Shown here piece by piece: positions 1-7,060 of a stretch of DNA of 60,476 bases. Source of the DNA: Streptomyces sp. rh34 (GTDB lineage: Bacteria; Actinomycetota; Actinomycetes; Streptomycetales; Streptomycetaceae); the NCBI RefSeq assembly GCF_002551245.1, contig NZ_NTGZ01000012.1, positions 1 to 60,476 on the forward strand, read 5' to 3'. Made by a program: the position numbers and the translations under genes. How positions within the stretch are numbered: position 1 is the first letter of the stretch; each line of letters starts with the position of its first letter. Below the pieces are notes generated by a model. It was not told the DNA's origin. It saw only the letters and a program-made list of their open reading frames with translations, and ran no database searches.

Positions 1-756
1 GAGACAGGCGAGCGCGTCGGCCGCGTCGGCGGTGTCGTCCGCGCCGAGCAGCTCGGCCGGGGTGTCGCGCAGCTCGACGCGGGCCAGCGGGCGGGTCTCG
101 TCGATCGCGGTGAGCCGGGTGCGGGCCAGCCCCGCCGCTCCGGGGTCCACCAGGAACAGGAGCGTACGGCTGCGCGGGTAACCCCCGGCGTGGGCGGCGA
201 CGAGGAGCAGCCCCGCACTGTGCCCGTCCAGGACCCGGCAGGCCTCCCCGTAGAGCCGCCGGCCGCCGGCCTCCCCGGGCCCGCGGGCCTGGATGCCACC
301 GGCCCGGCCGCCGCCCGCCCAGGCCCCGTCGCGGTTGTCGCCGGTGAGGCCGAGGGCGGCGGCGAGCGAGCCGCCGGGGACGGCGAGGGCGGCGGTCAGG
401 GTTCCTTCGGCGATCCGGGGCAGCAGGGCGGCCCGCTGGTCCGGGGTGCCGAGAGCGGCGATCAGGGGTGCGGCGAGGGCGGCGGTGGCGAGCAGCGGCG
501 AGGGCAGCAGCGCGCGCCCGGTCTCCTCGCAGGCGAGGGCCAGCTCGGTGGCCGTGCAACCCGCTCCGCCGTACTCCTCCGCGAGCGCGAGGCCCGGCAG
601 CCCGAGGTCCCCGGCGAGCCTGCGCCACAGGACCGGGTCGTAGCCCTCGGGGGTGGACACGGCGGCGGGGATCGCGTCGGGTCCGGCGCTCCTGGCGAGC
701 AGTTCGCGCAGGGTGCGACGGATCTCGTGCTGTTCCGCGGTGAAGGCGGCGTCCAT
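1..756 (-). CDS. Acyl-CoA dehydrogenase, C-terminus cut by window edge
   Basis: Only the first 252 residues are visible, from the ATG at 756 to the window edge. The N-terminus is the helical domain of an acyl-CoA dehydrogenase (opening MDAAFTAEQHEIRRTLREL, then an EEYGGAG motif near residue 61). The family oxidises acyl-CoA thioesters at the alpha-beta bond with FAD. The catalytic base and C-terminal helical domain lie outside the window, so activity cannot be judged. It is divergent from the thiolase gene at 919, and a regulon palindrome lies at 796-810, 40 bp before its start. This ties it to the CoA-catabolic genes further right. Confidence 0.85.
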   Translation of the reverse strand, partial: MDAAFTAEQHEIRRTLRELLARSAGPDAIPAAVSTPEGYDPVLWRRLAGDLGLPGLALAEEYGGAGCTATELALACEETGRALLPSPLLATAALAAPLIAALGTPDQRAALLPRIAEGTLTAALAVPGGSLAAALGLTGDNRDGAWAGGGRAGGIQARGPGEAGGRRLYGEACRVLDGHSAGLLLVAAHAGGYPRSRTLLFLVDPGAAGLARTRLTAIDETRPLARVELRDTPAELLGADDTADAADALACL

Positions 757-795
757 CTGCGGGCTCCTTCCACCCAGGGGCCGGCTGCCCCTGAC

Positions 796-810
796 CTGAC
801 GGGGCGTCAT
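796..810. promoter_or_regulatory. Regulon palindrome, site 1
   Basis: CTGACGGGGCGTCAT, an inverted repeat with TGACG/CGTCA arms. It lies 40 bp upstream of the acyl-CoA dehydrogenase start at 756 and matches eight other sites in the window. Arm length and spacing fit a TetR-family dimer site (inference). Confidence 0.7.
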
Positions 811-897
811 ATTAGGTGCGGGGGGCGGGAATTCCCAGGGTTGCGTACGCGCGTGGGCGAAGGAAGCCGTTGGGCGCAACCGGTTGCGGAGGTCGCT

Positions 898-916
898 ATC
901 TGATGTACCGTCAGAT
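898..916. promoter_or_regulatory. Regulon palindrome, site 2
   Basis: The core CTGATGTACCGTCAG (900-914) is flanked by AT on both sides, extending the outer arms to ATCTGA/TCAGAT. It ends only 2 bp before the ATG of the thiolase gene at 919, leaving no room for a ribosome-binding site. The operator must therefore overlap the promoter, and the message is probably leaderless. Confidence 0.75.
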
Positions 917-918
917 TC

Positions 919-2190
919 ATGTCCCTGGCCCCGGCTTCCCCCACTCCAGCCTCCCCCACCCCGGCTTCCTCCGTGCCGGCTTCCCCCGCTCAGGCTTCCC
1001 TCGTCCCGGCTCCCCCTGCCGCCTCCCGTCGTCCGCGCAGGGTCGCCGTCGTCGGCGTGGCGCTCGCGGACTGCGGCCGTGTCGACGACGCCACTCCGTA
1101 CGCCCTGCACGCCCAGGCCGCCCGCCGCGCGCTCGCCGACTCCGGCCTCGACCGCTCGGTCATCGACGGCTTCGCCTCGGCGGGGCTCGGGACGCTCGCC
1201 CCGGTGGAGGTCGCCGAGTACCTGGGACTGCGGCCCACCTGGGTCGACTCCACGGCGGTGGGCGGCGCCACCTGGGAGGTGATGGCCGCCCACGCGGCGG
1301 ACGCCATCGCGGCGGGCCGTGCGCGGGCGGTGCTCCTCGTCTACGGGTCGACGGCCCGGGCCGACATCAAGGCGGGCCGCCGCACGTCGAACCTCTCGTT
1401 CGGGGCGCGGGGGCCGTCGCAGTTCGAGGTGCCGTACGGGCACTCGCTGATCGCCAAGTACGCGATGGCCGCCCGCCGCCACATGCACGCCTACGGCACG
1501 ACGCCGGCGCAGCTCGCCGAGGTGGCGGTGACGGCGCGGGCGAACGCGGCGGCGAACCCGGAGGCGATGTTCCGGGAGCCGATCACGGTCGACGACGTCC
1601 TCTCCGGCCCGATGATCGCGGACCCGTTCACCAAGCTGCACTGCTGCATCCGCAGCGACGGGGGCTGCGCGGTGCTGCTGGCCGCCGAGGAGTACGTCCC
1701 CGACACGGCGAAGGAGCCCGTCTGGATCCTGGGCACCGGGGAGCACGTCTCGCACTCCACGATGTCCGAGTGGGAGGACTTCACGGTTTCGCCCGCCGCC
1801 GTCTCCGGCCGCCTGGCCTTCGAACGGGCCGGGGTACGGCCCGCCGACGTCGACCTGGCCGAGATCTACGACGCGTTCACGTACATGACGCTGGTGACGC
1901 TGGAGGACCTGGGATTCTGCGCGAAGGGCGAGGGCGGCGCGTTCGTCGAGAACGGCCGCACCGGGCTGCGCGGCGAACTCCCGGTGAACACGGACGGCGG
2001 CGGCCTGTCCGCCTGCCATCCCGGGATGCGGGGGCTGTTCCTGCTGGTGGAGGCGGTACGGCAACTGCGCGGCGAGGCCGGCGAACGACAGGTCCGCAAG
2101 GCCGGCGGCCGTCTCCCGGAGTTGGCGGTGGCCTCGGGGACGGGCGGCTGGTTCTGCTCGTCGGGGACGGTGTTGCTGGGGCGGGGGTGA
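919..2190 (+). CDS. SCP-x/Ltp-type thiolase-fold protein (thiolase or retro-aldolase)
   Basis: The 423-aa protein has a thiolase fold after a low-complexity Ala/Ser/Pro leader (residues 1-38). Landmarks are VAVVGVA (42-48), EIYDAFT (315-321), GGGLSACHPG (360-369) and GWFCSSG (410-416). The position that carries the nucleophilic Cys in true thiolases reads VGGATWE (114-120), with no Cys. That resembles Ltp2-type steroid side-chain aldolases, which need a DUF35 partner; a DUF35 gene under the same operator lies at 11405. A claisen-type thiolase using another Cys is not excluded. The ATG at 919 directly follows an operator. The true start could instead lie inside the repeated leader, but no better ribosome-binding site is visible there. 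Confidence 0.8.
   Translation: MSLAPASPTPASPTPASSVPASPAQASLVPAPPAASRRPRRVAVVGVALADCGRVDDATPYALHAQAARRALADSGLDRSVIDGFASAGLGTLAPVEVAEYLGLRPTWVDSTAVGGATWEVMAAHAADAIAAGRARAVLLVYGSTARADIKAGRRTSNLSFGARGPSQFEVPYGHSLIAKYAMAARRHMHAYGTTPAQLAEVAVTARANAAANPEAMFREPITVDDVLSGPMIADPFTKLHCCIRSDGGCAVLLAAEEYVPDTAKEPVWILGTGEHVSHSTMSEWEDFTVSPAAVSGRLAFERAGVRPADVDLAEIYDAFTYMTLVTLEDLGFCAKGEGGAFVENGRTGLRGELPVNTDGGGLSACHPGMRGLFLLVEAVRQLRGEAGERQVRKAGGRLPELAVASGTGGWFCSSGTVLLGRG
934..1008 (+). repeat. Five 15-bp tandem repeats in the thiolase leader
   Basis: Five consecutive 15-bp units (934, 949, 964, 979, 994) each encode a pentapeptide of the form A-S-x-x-(P/Q). They produce a disordered Ala/Ser/Pro N-terminal extension not expected in thiolases. 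Confidence 0.8.
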
Positions 2191-2252
2191 CGGGGTCCGC
2201 CCCGTGCGTCCCGGCTGCCCGCCCGACTCACGGCCCGACTGCCCCGCCCGGC

Positions 2253-2390
2253 TCACAGCCCGACGACAGTCAGCACGCTCTCCAGCTCTTTGAAGTCATC
2301 GGCGTTCCGCGTGTAGAGCGGCAGGTCCCGGACCGACGCGATGGACGCGATCATCAGGTCGAGGTGTCGCGGCCGAGGGTCGCGACGGGA
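2253..2390 (-). pseudogene. VapC/PIN toxin C-terminal remnant
   Basis: Reading the minus strand to the TGA at 2255-2253 gives about 45 residues, including LDLMIASIAS, LPLYTRNADDF and a LTVVGL end. This is the characteristic C-terminus of VapC PIN-domain toxins, with the acidic D in DLMIA and the TRN-x-DDF motif. The N-terminal two thirds and any VapB antitoxin are missing. It is therefore a decayed toxin-antitoxin locus filling the gap between the thiolase and PNPOx genes. Confidence 0.7.
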
Positions 2391-2453
2391 CCTCACTGCA
2401 GCCCGCTGTGTCTCAGCGTGCTACGCCCTGCGGACGGAGCCCTGTGCGGTCCA

Positions 2454-3134
2454 ATGGCCTCCATGAGCGACCACACACCGCACGCCTTCCGCGACCTCCT
2501 GCACACCCAGCGCGTCTGGGACACCGAGCTGCCGTCCTTCGACCCGGCGTCGGCCCCGCCCGCCCCGGTCCCCCTCTTCCACACCTGGTTCGCCGAGGCC
2601 GTCGCGGCGGGGCAGCCGGAGCCGCACGCGATGTCGCTGGCCACGGCCGACACCGAGGGCCTCCCCGACGTACGCACGCTGCTCCTCCACGACGCCGACG
2701 AGCGCGGCTTCCACTTCGCCACCCACGCCACCAGCGCCAAGGGTCGCCACCTCGCCGTCCGCCCGCACGCGGCGCTCGGCTTCTACTGGCCCGCGCAGGG
2801 CCGGCAGGTACGGGTCCGGGGTGCCGTCGTCCGCTGCACGCCCGCCGAGAGCCACGCCGACCTGCACGCCCGGTCCACCGGGGCGCTCGCCGCCGCGCTG
2901 ACCGGGTCGCAGAGCGAGGTCGTGGGCTCCGTGGCGGAGCTGCACCGGGCGGCGGACGCGGCCTGGGACCGGGCGCGGGCGGAACCGGACACGGAGGCTC
3001 CGACCTGGACCCGGTACGTGGTCGAGCCGGCCGAGGCCGAGTTCTTCCAGGGTGACGCCCGGCGCCGCCACATCCGACTGCGTTACCGGCGCCAGGAGGA
3101 CGGTGGCTGGACGCGCGAGCTGCTCTGGCCCTGA
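2454..3134 (+). CDS. Pyridoxamine 5'-phosphate oxidase family protein (PdxH-like)
   Basis: About 226 aa with the split-barrel FMN-binding fold of PNP oxidases. HAMSLATADTEGLPDVRTLL near residue 60 is the FMN-binding N-terminal strand region, GFHFATHATSAKGRHL follows, and the C-terminal WTRELLWP resembles the PNPOx dimerisation tail. PdxH oxidises PNP/PMP to PLP; members this divergent often act on other substrates, so the substrate is open. Two in-frame ATGs (2454 and 2463) are possible and neither has a strong ribosome-binding site. It stands alone between remnants and the htpX-like gene. Confidence 0.75.
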   Translation: MASMSDHTPHAFRDLLHTQRVWDTELPSFDPASAPPAPVPLFHTWFAEAVAAGQPEPHAMSLATADTEGLPDVRTLLLHDADERGFHFATHATSAKGRHLAVRPHAALGFYWPAQGRQVRVRGAVVRCTPAESHADLHARSTGALAAALTGSQSEVVGSVAELHRAADAAWDRARAEPDTEAPTWTRYVVEPAEAEFFQGDARRRHIRLRYRRQEDGGWTRELLWP

Positions 3135-3235
3135 CCGGCGCGGACAGCGACCGGCGCAAGCACCGCTTTTACCCGGTTCAGACCGCAAAGGGGCACTATG
3201 GGAGTCAGGTGAGAGGGAGCTGTTGGGAGGCACCG

Positions 3236-4144
3236 ATGCCACGAGCCCGCTCGCGTTACGCCCCCGACCGGGGCCTGACCGGTCGCATGGTGACCACCAT
3301 GTTCCTGATCGGCCTGCTCTACGTCGTCTTCGTGGGCGTGCTTCTCGCGGCCCTGCAAGGCTCCTGGCCGATCATCCTGGTCATCACGGGCGGCCTGTTC
3401 ATCGCCCAGTTCTGGTTCAGCGACCGCATCGCCGCGTACGGCATGGGGGCCCGCGAGGTCACCCCCGAACAGGCCCCCGAGCTGCACGGCACCATCGACC
3501 GCATCTGCGCGCTGGCCGACATGCCCAAGCCCAAGGTCGCCATCGCCGAGAGCGACGTACCGAACGCGTTCGCCACCGGCCGCAGCGAGAAGACGGCCCT
3601 GGTCTGCGCGACGACGGGCCTGCTGCGCCGACTGGAGCCGCAGGAGCTGGAAGGGGTCCTCGCCCACGAGATGTCGCACGTCGCGCACCGGGACGTCGCC
3701 GTCATGACGATCGCCTCGTTCCTCGGGGTGCTGGCGGGCATCATCACCCGTATCGCCCTGTGGGGCGGCTTCGCCCGCAGCAGGCCGGGCAACGACCCGG
3801 CGGGCATCCTCCTGCTGCTGATCCCGCTGATCAGCGCCGTCGTGTACGCGATCAGCTTCCTGCTGACCCGGCTGCTCTCCCGCTACCGCGAGCTGTCCGC
3901 CGACCGGGCCGCCGCCCTGCTCACCGGACGGCCCTCCGCGCTCGCCTCCGCCCTGACGAAGATCAGCGGGCAGATGGCCCGCATCCCGACCGAGGACCTG
4001 CGGAAGGCGGAGCCGTACAACGCGTTCTACTTCGTCCCGGCGTTCTCCTCGAAGGAGAGCCTGGGCCGGCTGTTCTCCTCCCACCCGACGCTGGAACAGC
4101 GCCTGGACCAGCTGTCGCGCATCTCCACCGACCTGTCCCGCTGA
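3236..4144 (+). CDS. HtpX-like M48 zinc metalloprotease
   Basis: 302 aa, membrane-embedded. Two N-terminal hydrophobic segments span about 18-62. The zinc motif HEMSH (144-148) is followed by two more hydrophobic segments, and the YRELSAD stretch supplies the likely third ligand Glu. HtpX-type proteases degrade misfolded membrane proteins during envelope stress. The ATG at 3236 is preceded by GGGAGG at 3225-3230. The pspAB gene follows after 29 bp with its own AGGAG, and this htpX-PspAB pairing is common in actinomycetes and fits a membrane-stress unit. Confidence 0.88.
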   Translation: MPRARSRYAPDRGLTGRMVTTMFLIGLLYVVFVGVLLAALQGSWPIILVITGGLFIAQFWFSDRIAAYGMGAREVTPEQAPELHGTIDRICALADMPKPKVAIAESDVPNAFATGRSEKTALVCATTGLLRRLEPQELEGVLAHEMSHVAHRDVAVMTIASFLGVLAGIITRIALWGGFARSRPGNDPAGILLLLIPLISAVVYAISFLLTRLLSRYRELSADRAAALLTGRPSALASALTKISGQMARIPTEDLRKAEPYNAFYFVPAFSSKESLGRLFSSHPTLEQRLDQLSRISTDLSR

Positions 4145-4173
4145 GCGCTTCAACGTTCTAAGGAGTTACGCCC

Positions 4174-4758
4174 GTGGGCCTGCTCGACGTGATCCTCGGC
4201 CGGAGCAAACCGGTCCGTCCCGACCTCGACCAGCTCTTCGCCGTCCCCTCGGCCGCTCTCACCCTGCAGGCCGCCACCGGCCTCACCCCGACCGGTCTGG
4301 GCTCGGTCTGCTTCGCAGGAGTGGAGGGTGGCGGTTTCGCGCGCCTCCAGGAGGACGTACGCGAACTGCTGGACGCGGACACGGAGCGCGGCGGCATCCC
4401 GGTGGAGTTCAGCCGGGACGCGTACGGCTACACCTGGCTGCTGGCCAGCCATCCGGCCGAGGACACGGCGGGGCTGGTCAACGACCTCCACGCGGTGAAC
4501 ACCCTGCTCCAGGACGGCGGCTTCGGCCCGCACCTGCTCTGCTCGCTGATCGGCTTCCGGGACGCGGAGGGACGGGCCCTCGCCCTGGTCTACCTGTACA
4601 AGCGCGGCACGTTCTATCCCTTCGCGCCGCTGCCCGGCGGCGCCGAGAAGCGGGACAACCAGCTGGAGCTCCAGGTCAGGGGCGCCCTCGGCGACGACCT
4701 CCGGGTGGAAAAGGACCTGTCCCGGTGGTTCCCGGTGTGGGGGGCGCCGGGGCTGTGA
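4174..4758 (+). CDS. pspAB: PspA-associated protein PspAB
   Basis: 194 aa, soluble, without signal peptide or membrane segment. The opening MGLLDVILGRSKPVRPDLD and the central HPAEDTAGLVNDLHAVN stretch are typical of PspAB proteins encoded beside PspA or M48 proteases in actinobacteria. Its biochemical role is unproven; the family is linked to phage-shock/envelope-stress responses by gene neighbourhood. The GTG start at 4174 follows AGGAG at 4161. It forms a probable two-gene unit with the preceding protease. Confidence 0.82.
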   Translation: MGLLDVILGRSKPVRPDLDQLFAVPSAALTLQAATGLTPTGLGSVCFAGVEGGGFARLQEDVRELLDADTERGGIPVEFSRDAYGYTWLLASHPAEDTAGLVNDLHAVNTLLQDGGFGPHLLCSLIGFRDAEGRALALVYLYKRGTFYPFAPLPGGAEKRDNQLELQVRGALGDDLRVEKDLSRWFPVWGAPGL

Positions 4759-4983
4759 GCTCCGCCCCGGCACTCTGCGGCTCTGGCGCCTCCGGCACTC
4801 CGGCAGCGCGCCGGGGCCGGGTCCTGCACCGGCCCCTCATTCCGGCCAACCTTCCTGTCATGACGGCGAGTTGCCGGGCTTCTTCCCGCCGCTCCGTTTA
4901 TCGACAGCCACATCGGGCTATGCCTCAACCGCTGACGACGGTGGTCACGCCGTCGATGTTCCCCCCGTCCTAGGAGGTGTCCG

Positions 4984-5070
4984 ATGGCCAAGCGCATTCT
5001 TTACAAGGCTGCGAGCAAGTTCGGCTTCACGACCAAGGGAGCCGCCGGGGCCTACCCCTGGATCCCGTAA
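4984..5070 (+). CDS. Candidate RiPP precursor peptide, 28 aa
   Basis: A perfect AGGAGGT ribosome-binding site (4972-4978) stands 5 bp before this ATG, and the frame closes with TAA at 5068-5070. The peptide has a basic, amphipathic N-terminal part (KR at 3-4, K8, K12, K18, with FGFTTKG at 13-19), a small-residue linker (GAAG) and the C-terminal hexapeptide AYPWIP containing Tyr24 and Trp26. A cytochrome P450 gene follows 72 bp later. A short leader, an aromatic C-terminal core and one P450 match the logic of P450-crosslinked RiPPs such as the atropopeptide tryptorubin, whose core is AWYIWY. Identity as a precursor is inference; the strong ribosome-binding site, small size and context support it. 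Confidence 0.8.
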   Translation: MAKRILYKAASKFGFTTKGAAGAYPWIP

Positions 5071-5086
5071 CACGTCAGGCCCGATG

Positions 5087-5119
5087 ACGGCCCGGCCCCG
5101 CCTGTCGGGGCCGGGCCGT
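5087..5119 (+). terminator. Hairpin between peptide gene and P450 gene
   Basis: A perfect 14-bp stem (5087-5100 pairing with 5106-5119) with a CCTGT loop, followed by TTCT rather than a long U-tract. It sits after the peptide stop and before the P450 start. It probably works as a partial terminator or mRNA-stabilising element that yields more peptide message than enzyme message. Confidence 0.7.
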
Positions 5120-5142
5120 TCTCCGACCCAGGGGTATCACCG

Positions 5143-6396
5143 TTGACCGAACAGACCATGCCCCGCCTCCCGGTCCGTACGGGCGCGACGCAGGCCGGGC
5201 TGATGGAGCAGTACGAGAAGGACCGCCTCGGCCATCTCCTGGCCTCGGTCGAGCGGCACGGCCCGGTGGTGGAGCTGACCGGGGGCACCGTCCTGGTGAA
5301 CGACCCGGCCGCCGTCCACGACGTACTCCGCTGCACCAACACCGACTTCCTCGTCACCGGCAACATCCGGCGCGACGAGGTCAGCGGCGAGCGCGGCGAT
5401 CCGGCCACCGAAGCGTGGATGCGGGGCCGGCGTGCCACCCAGAAGGGCATGTCTCCCCCGGCGCTGGAGGCCCACCGCGCCTGGCTGGAGGAAGAGACCG
5501 GCCGGCTGTGCGACCGCTGGCGGACCCGTTCCTCGGTCATCGATCCCGTCGCCGAGCTGGAGCAGTTGTCCGCCCGCTCCTTCGCCCGGTTCTGCTTCGG
5601 CACTCGCGACGCCGGGGCCGCCGCCCGGCGCACCGGCGACCTGCTGAACTCGCTCACCCCGCTGATCAGCAGCCCCTTCCACTTCCCACCCGCCGTGCGC
5701 CGCCTCCTGCCCCGCTACCGCCGGTCGGTCAGCGCGCAGAAGAAGCTGGAGGAGGAGCTGCGCCGGGTGCTCGACGGGCCGGGCGAGGGCGGGCTCGTCG
5801 CGTCGCTGGCCGCCGCCGGGCTCGACGGCGAGGCGACGGTCCGCATGCTCGTCTCCAACGGCCTCGCCTCCTACCGGGTCCCGGCCGCCGCCGTCACCTG
5901 GGCGCTGGTGGCGCTGGCCCGTGAGCCGGACGTGGCCGAGGAGTGCGCCACCGCCGTGGACCCGGGCGGCGGCGACACCACCCCGGACATCCTGCGCTGG
6001 ACGATCGCCGAGTCACTGCGCCTGTGGCCGCCCAACTGGCTGATCCTGCGCACGGCCAACGGCGAGCAGACCTGCGGCGGCTGGAGCCTCCCGGCGGGCG
6101 CGGCGGTCATGATCTCGCCGTACGTCATGCACCGCACCGCACCGGTCTTCACCGACCCCTCGGCGTTCCGCCCGCACCGCTGGGCGTCGCTCCAGCCGGC
6201 CGCCGGGGAGTACCTCCCGTACGGGATCGGCAGCCGCTGGTGCGTCGGCAAGGCGCTGGCGGACCTGGAGCTGGCGACCGTCCTGTCCACGCTCGTGGCC
6301 CGGTTCCGCTTCACCGTGGAGCACATGGACCCGCTCCCGGACGTACGGACGACGCTGCTCCCGGCCCGCCTCACCCTGGGGCTGAGGCCCCGCTGA
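5143..6396 (+). CDS. Cytochrome P450, candidate peptide-crosslinking enzyme
   Basis: 417 aa soluble bacterial P450. It has the E290-x-x-R293 motif (ESLR), the heme loop YGIGSRWCVGKA with the thiolate ligand Cys367, and a C-terminal beta region. The I-helix normally carries an AG-x-(D/E)-T signature; here it reads LASYRVP (241-247), so the acid-alcohol pair that protonates the peroxo intermediate is replaced by Arg-Val. That suggests non-standard chemistry. The TTG at 5143 has AGGGG 8 bp upstream; ATG at 5158 is an alternative. Position directly after the 28-aa peptide gene suggests it cross-links Tyr/Trp in that peptide. No ferredoxin, protease or exporter gene is adjacent. Confidence 0.88.
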   Translation: MTEQTMPRLPVRTGATQAGLMEQYEKDRLGHLLASVERHGPVVELTGGTVLVNDPAAVHDVLRCTNTDFLVTGNIRRDEVSGERGDPATEAWMRGRRATQKGMSPPALEAHRAWLEEETGRLCDRWRTRSSVIDPVAELEQLSARSFARFCFGTRDAGAAARRTGDLLNSLTPLISSPFHFPPAVRRLLPRYRRSVSAQKKLEEELRRVLDGPGEGGLVASLAAAGLDGEATVRMLVSNGLASYRVPAAAVTWALVALAREPDVAEECATAVDPGGGDTTPDILRWTIAESLRLWPPNWLILRTANGEQTCGGWSLPAGAAVMISPYVMHRTAPVFTDPSAFRPHRWASLQPAAGEYLPYGIGSRWCVGKALADLELATVLSTLVARFRFTVEHMDPLPDVRTTLLPARLTLGLRPR

Positions 6397-6429
6397 GGCG
6401 CGGCGGCACCGGCCTTCGGCCGTCGAACG

Positions 6430-6576
6430 TCAGCCGTTGACGGTGGCGTGCTCCAGGAACGCGGTCCAGGCGGCCGGGGCGACGGCGAAGGCGGGCCCGT
6501 CGGTGACCTTGGAGTCGCGGAGGTGGACGGTGTGGGGGCAGGGGGCGACCTCCACGCAGGCTTCGGCGGAATGCTG
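6430..6576 (-). pseudogene. DUF397 protein C-terminal remnant
   Basis: The minus strand reads about 48 residues ending at the TGA at 6432-6430, including CVEVA, LRDSKVTDGPAFAVAP and AAWTAFLEHA. This is the conserved DUF397 domain usually encoded beside XRE-DUF5753 regulators. Immediately upstream the frame meets a TAG, and no start or companion regulator remains, so the gene has lost its N-terminus. Confidence 0.7.
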
Positions 6577-6610
6577 CTAGCCAGACGAGCAAGAAACTCC
6601 CCGATCGGGT

Positions 6611-6995
6611 AACCCGTCGCCGGGCACCGACTGCACCTCTCCGGTATCCACTTCGACGCCATCCGGCTCCGGGGCGTCCGGGGCGAGGCCGTGCTCCAGC
6701 ATCTGGCCACCCTGACGGAGGGCGAACCGGGCCCGGTCGTGCGGGAGATGGCGGGGGCGCGGTGGACGTACTTCCTGATCCCGCCGGGGTCGAGCGACGG
6801 GTACGACTGGCCGCCGGGCGCGACGTGCTTCGGGCCGGCCGCGCGCGACCAGTGGGTGGGCATCCCCGCCCCGGACGGCAACACCTACCCGCTGAGCTGG
6901 CGGTGCGGGGCACCGGAGGAGGACGCGTTCGTGGACGCGGAGTGCTGCACGGGCTGGTGATGGCCCAGTTGGCCCCGGCGGCGGCGGAGGAGTGA
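6611..6995 (+). pseudogene. Broken streptomycete hypothetical gene (start lost, C-terminal frameshift)
   Basis: After an in-frame TAA (6610-6612) the plus frame is open. It contains LSGIHFDAIRL, GARWTYFLIPPGS, WPPGATCFGP and WVGIPAPDGNTYPLSW, patterns I associate with a family of small streptomycete proteins of unknown function. There is no convincing start; the first GTG is at 6691, inside the conserved part. Near 6944 the frame ends abruptly at a TGA at 6958-6960, while the next frame continues VLHGLVMAQLAP to a stop at 6995, suggesting a 1-bp loss. It abuts the DUF397 remnant, so one deletion probably fused two broken genes. Confidence 0.55.
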
Positions 6996-7021
6996 GCACC
7001 GGGCCGGGCGGGGCCCACGGA

Positions 7022-7060
7022 CTCACGGCTCACGGGCTCACGGGCTCACGGGCTCACGGG
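7022..7060 (+). repeat. 8-bp tandem repeat (CTCACGGG) over a stop codon
   Basis: Four perfect copies of CTCACGGG (7029-7060) follow one imperfect copy. The TGA of the minus-strand gene 7054-7725 lies inside the array, so copy-number change could alter that protein's C-terminus. Confidence 0.85.

Noticed and set aside
816..3134. A 772-aa plus-strand open frame
   Set aside because: Only its last 226 residues (PNPOx protein) are coding; the rest is the out-of-frame shadow of the thiolase gene and intergenic DNA.
6577..7026. 149-aa minus-strand open frame
   Set aside because: Antisense of the broken hypothetical gene; Pro/Arg-rich, without motif or ribosome-binding site.
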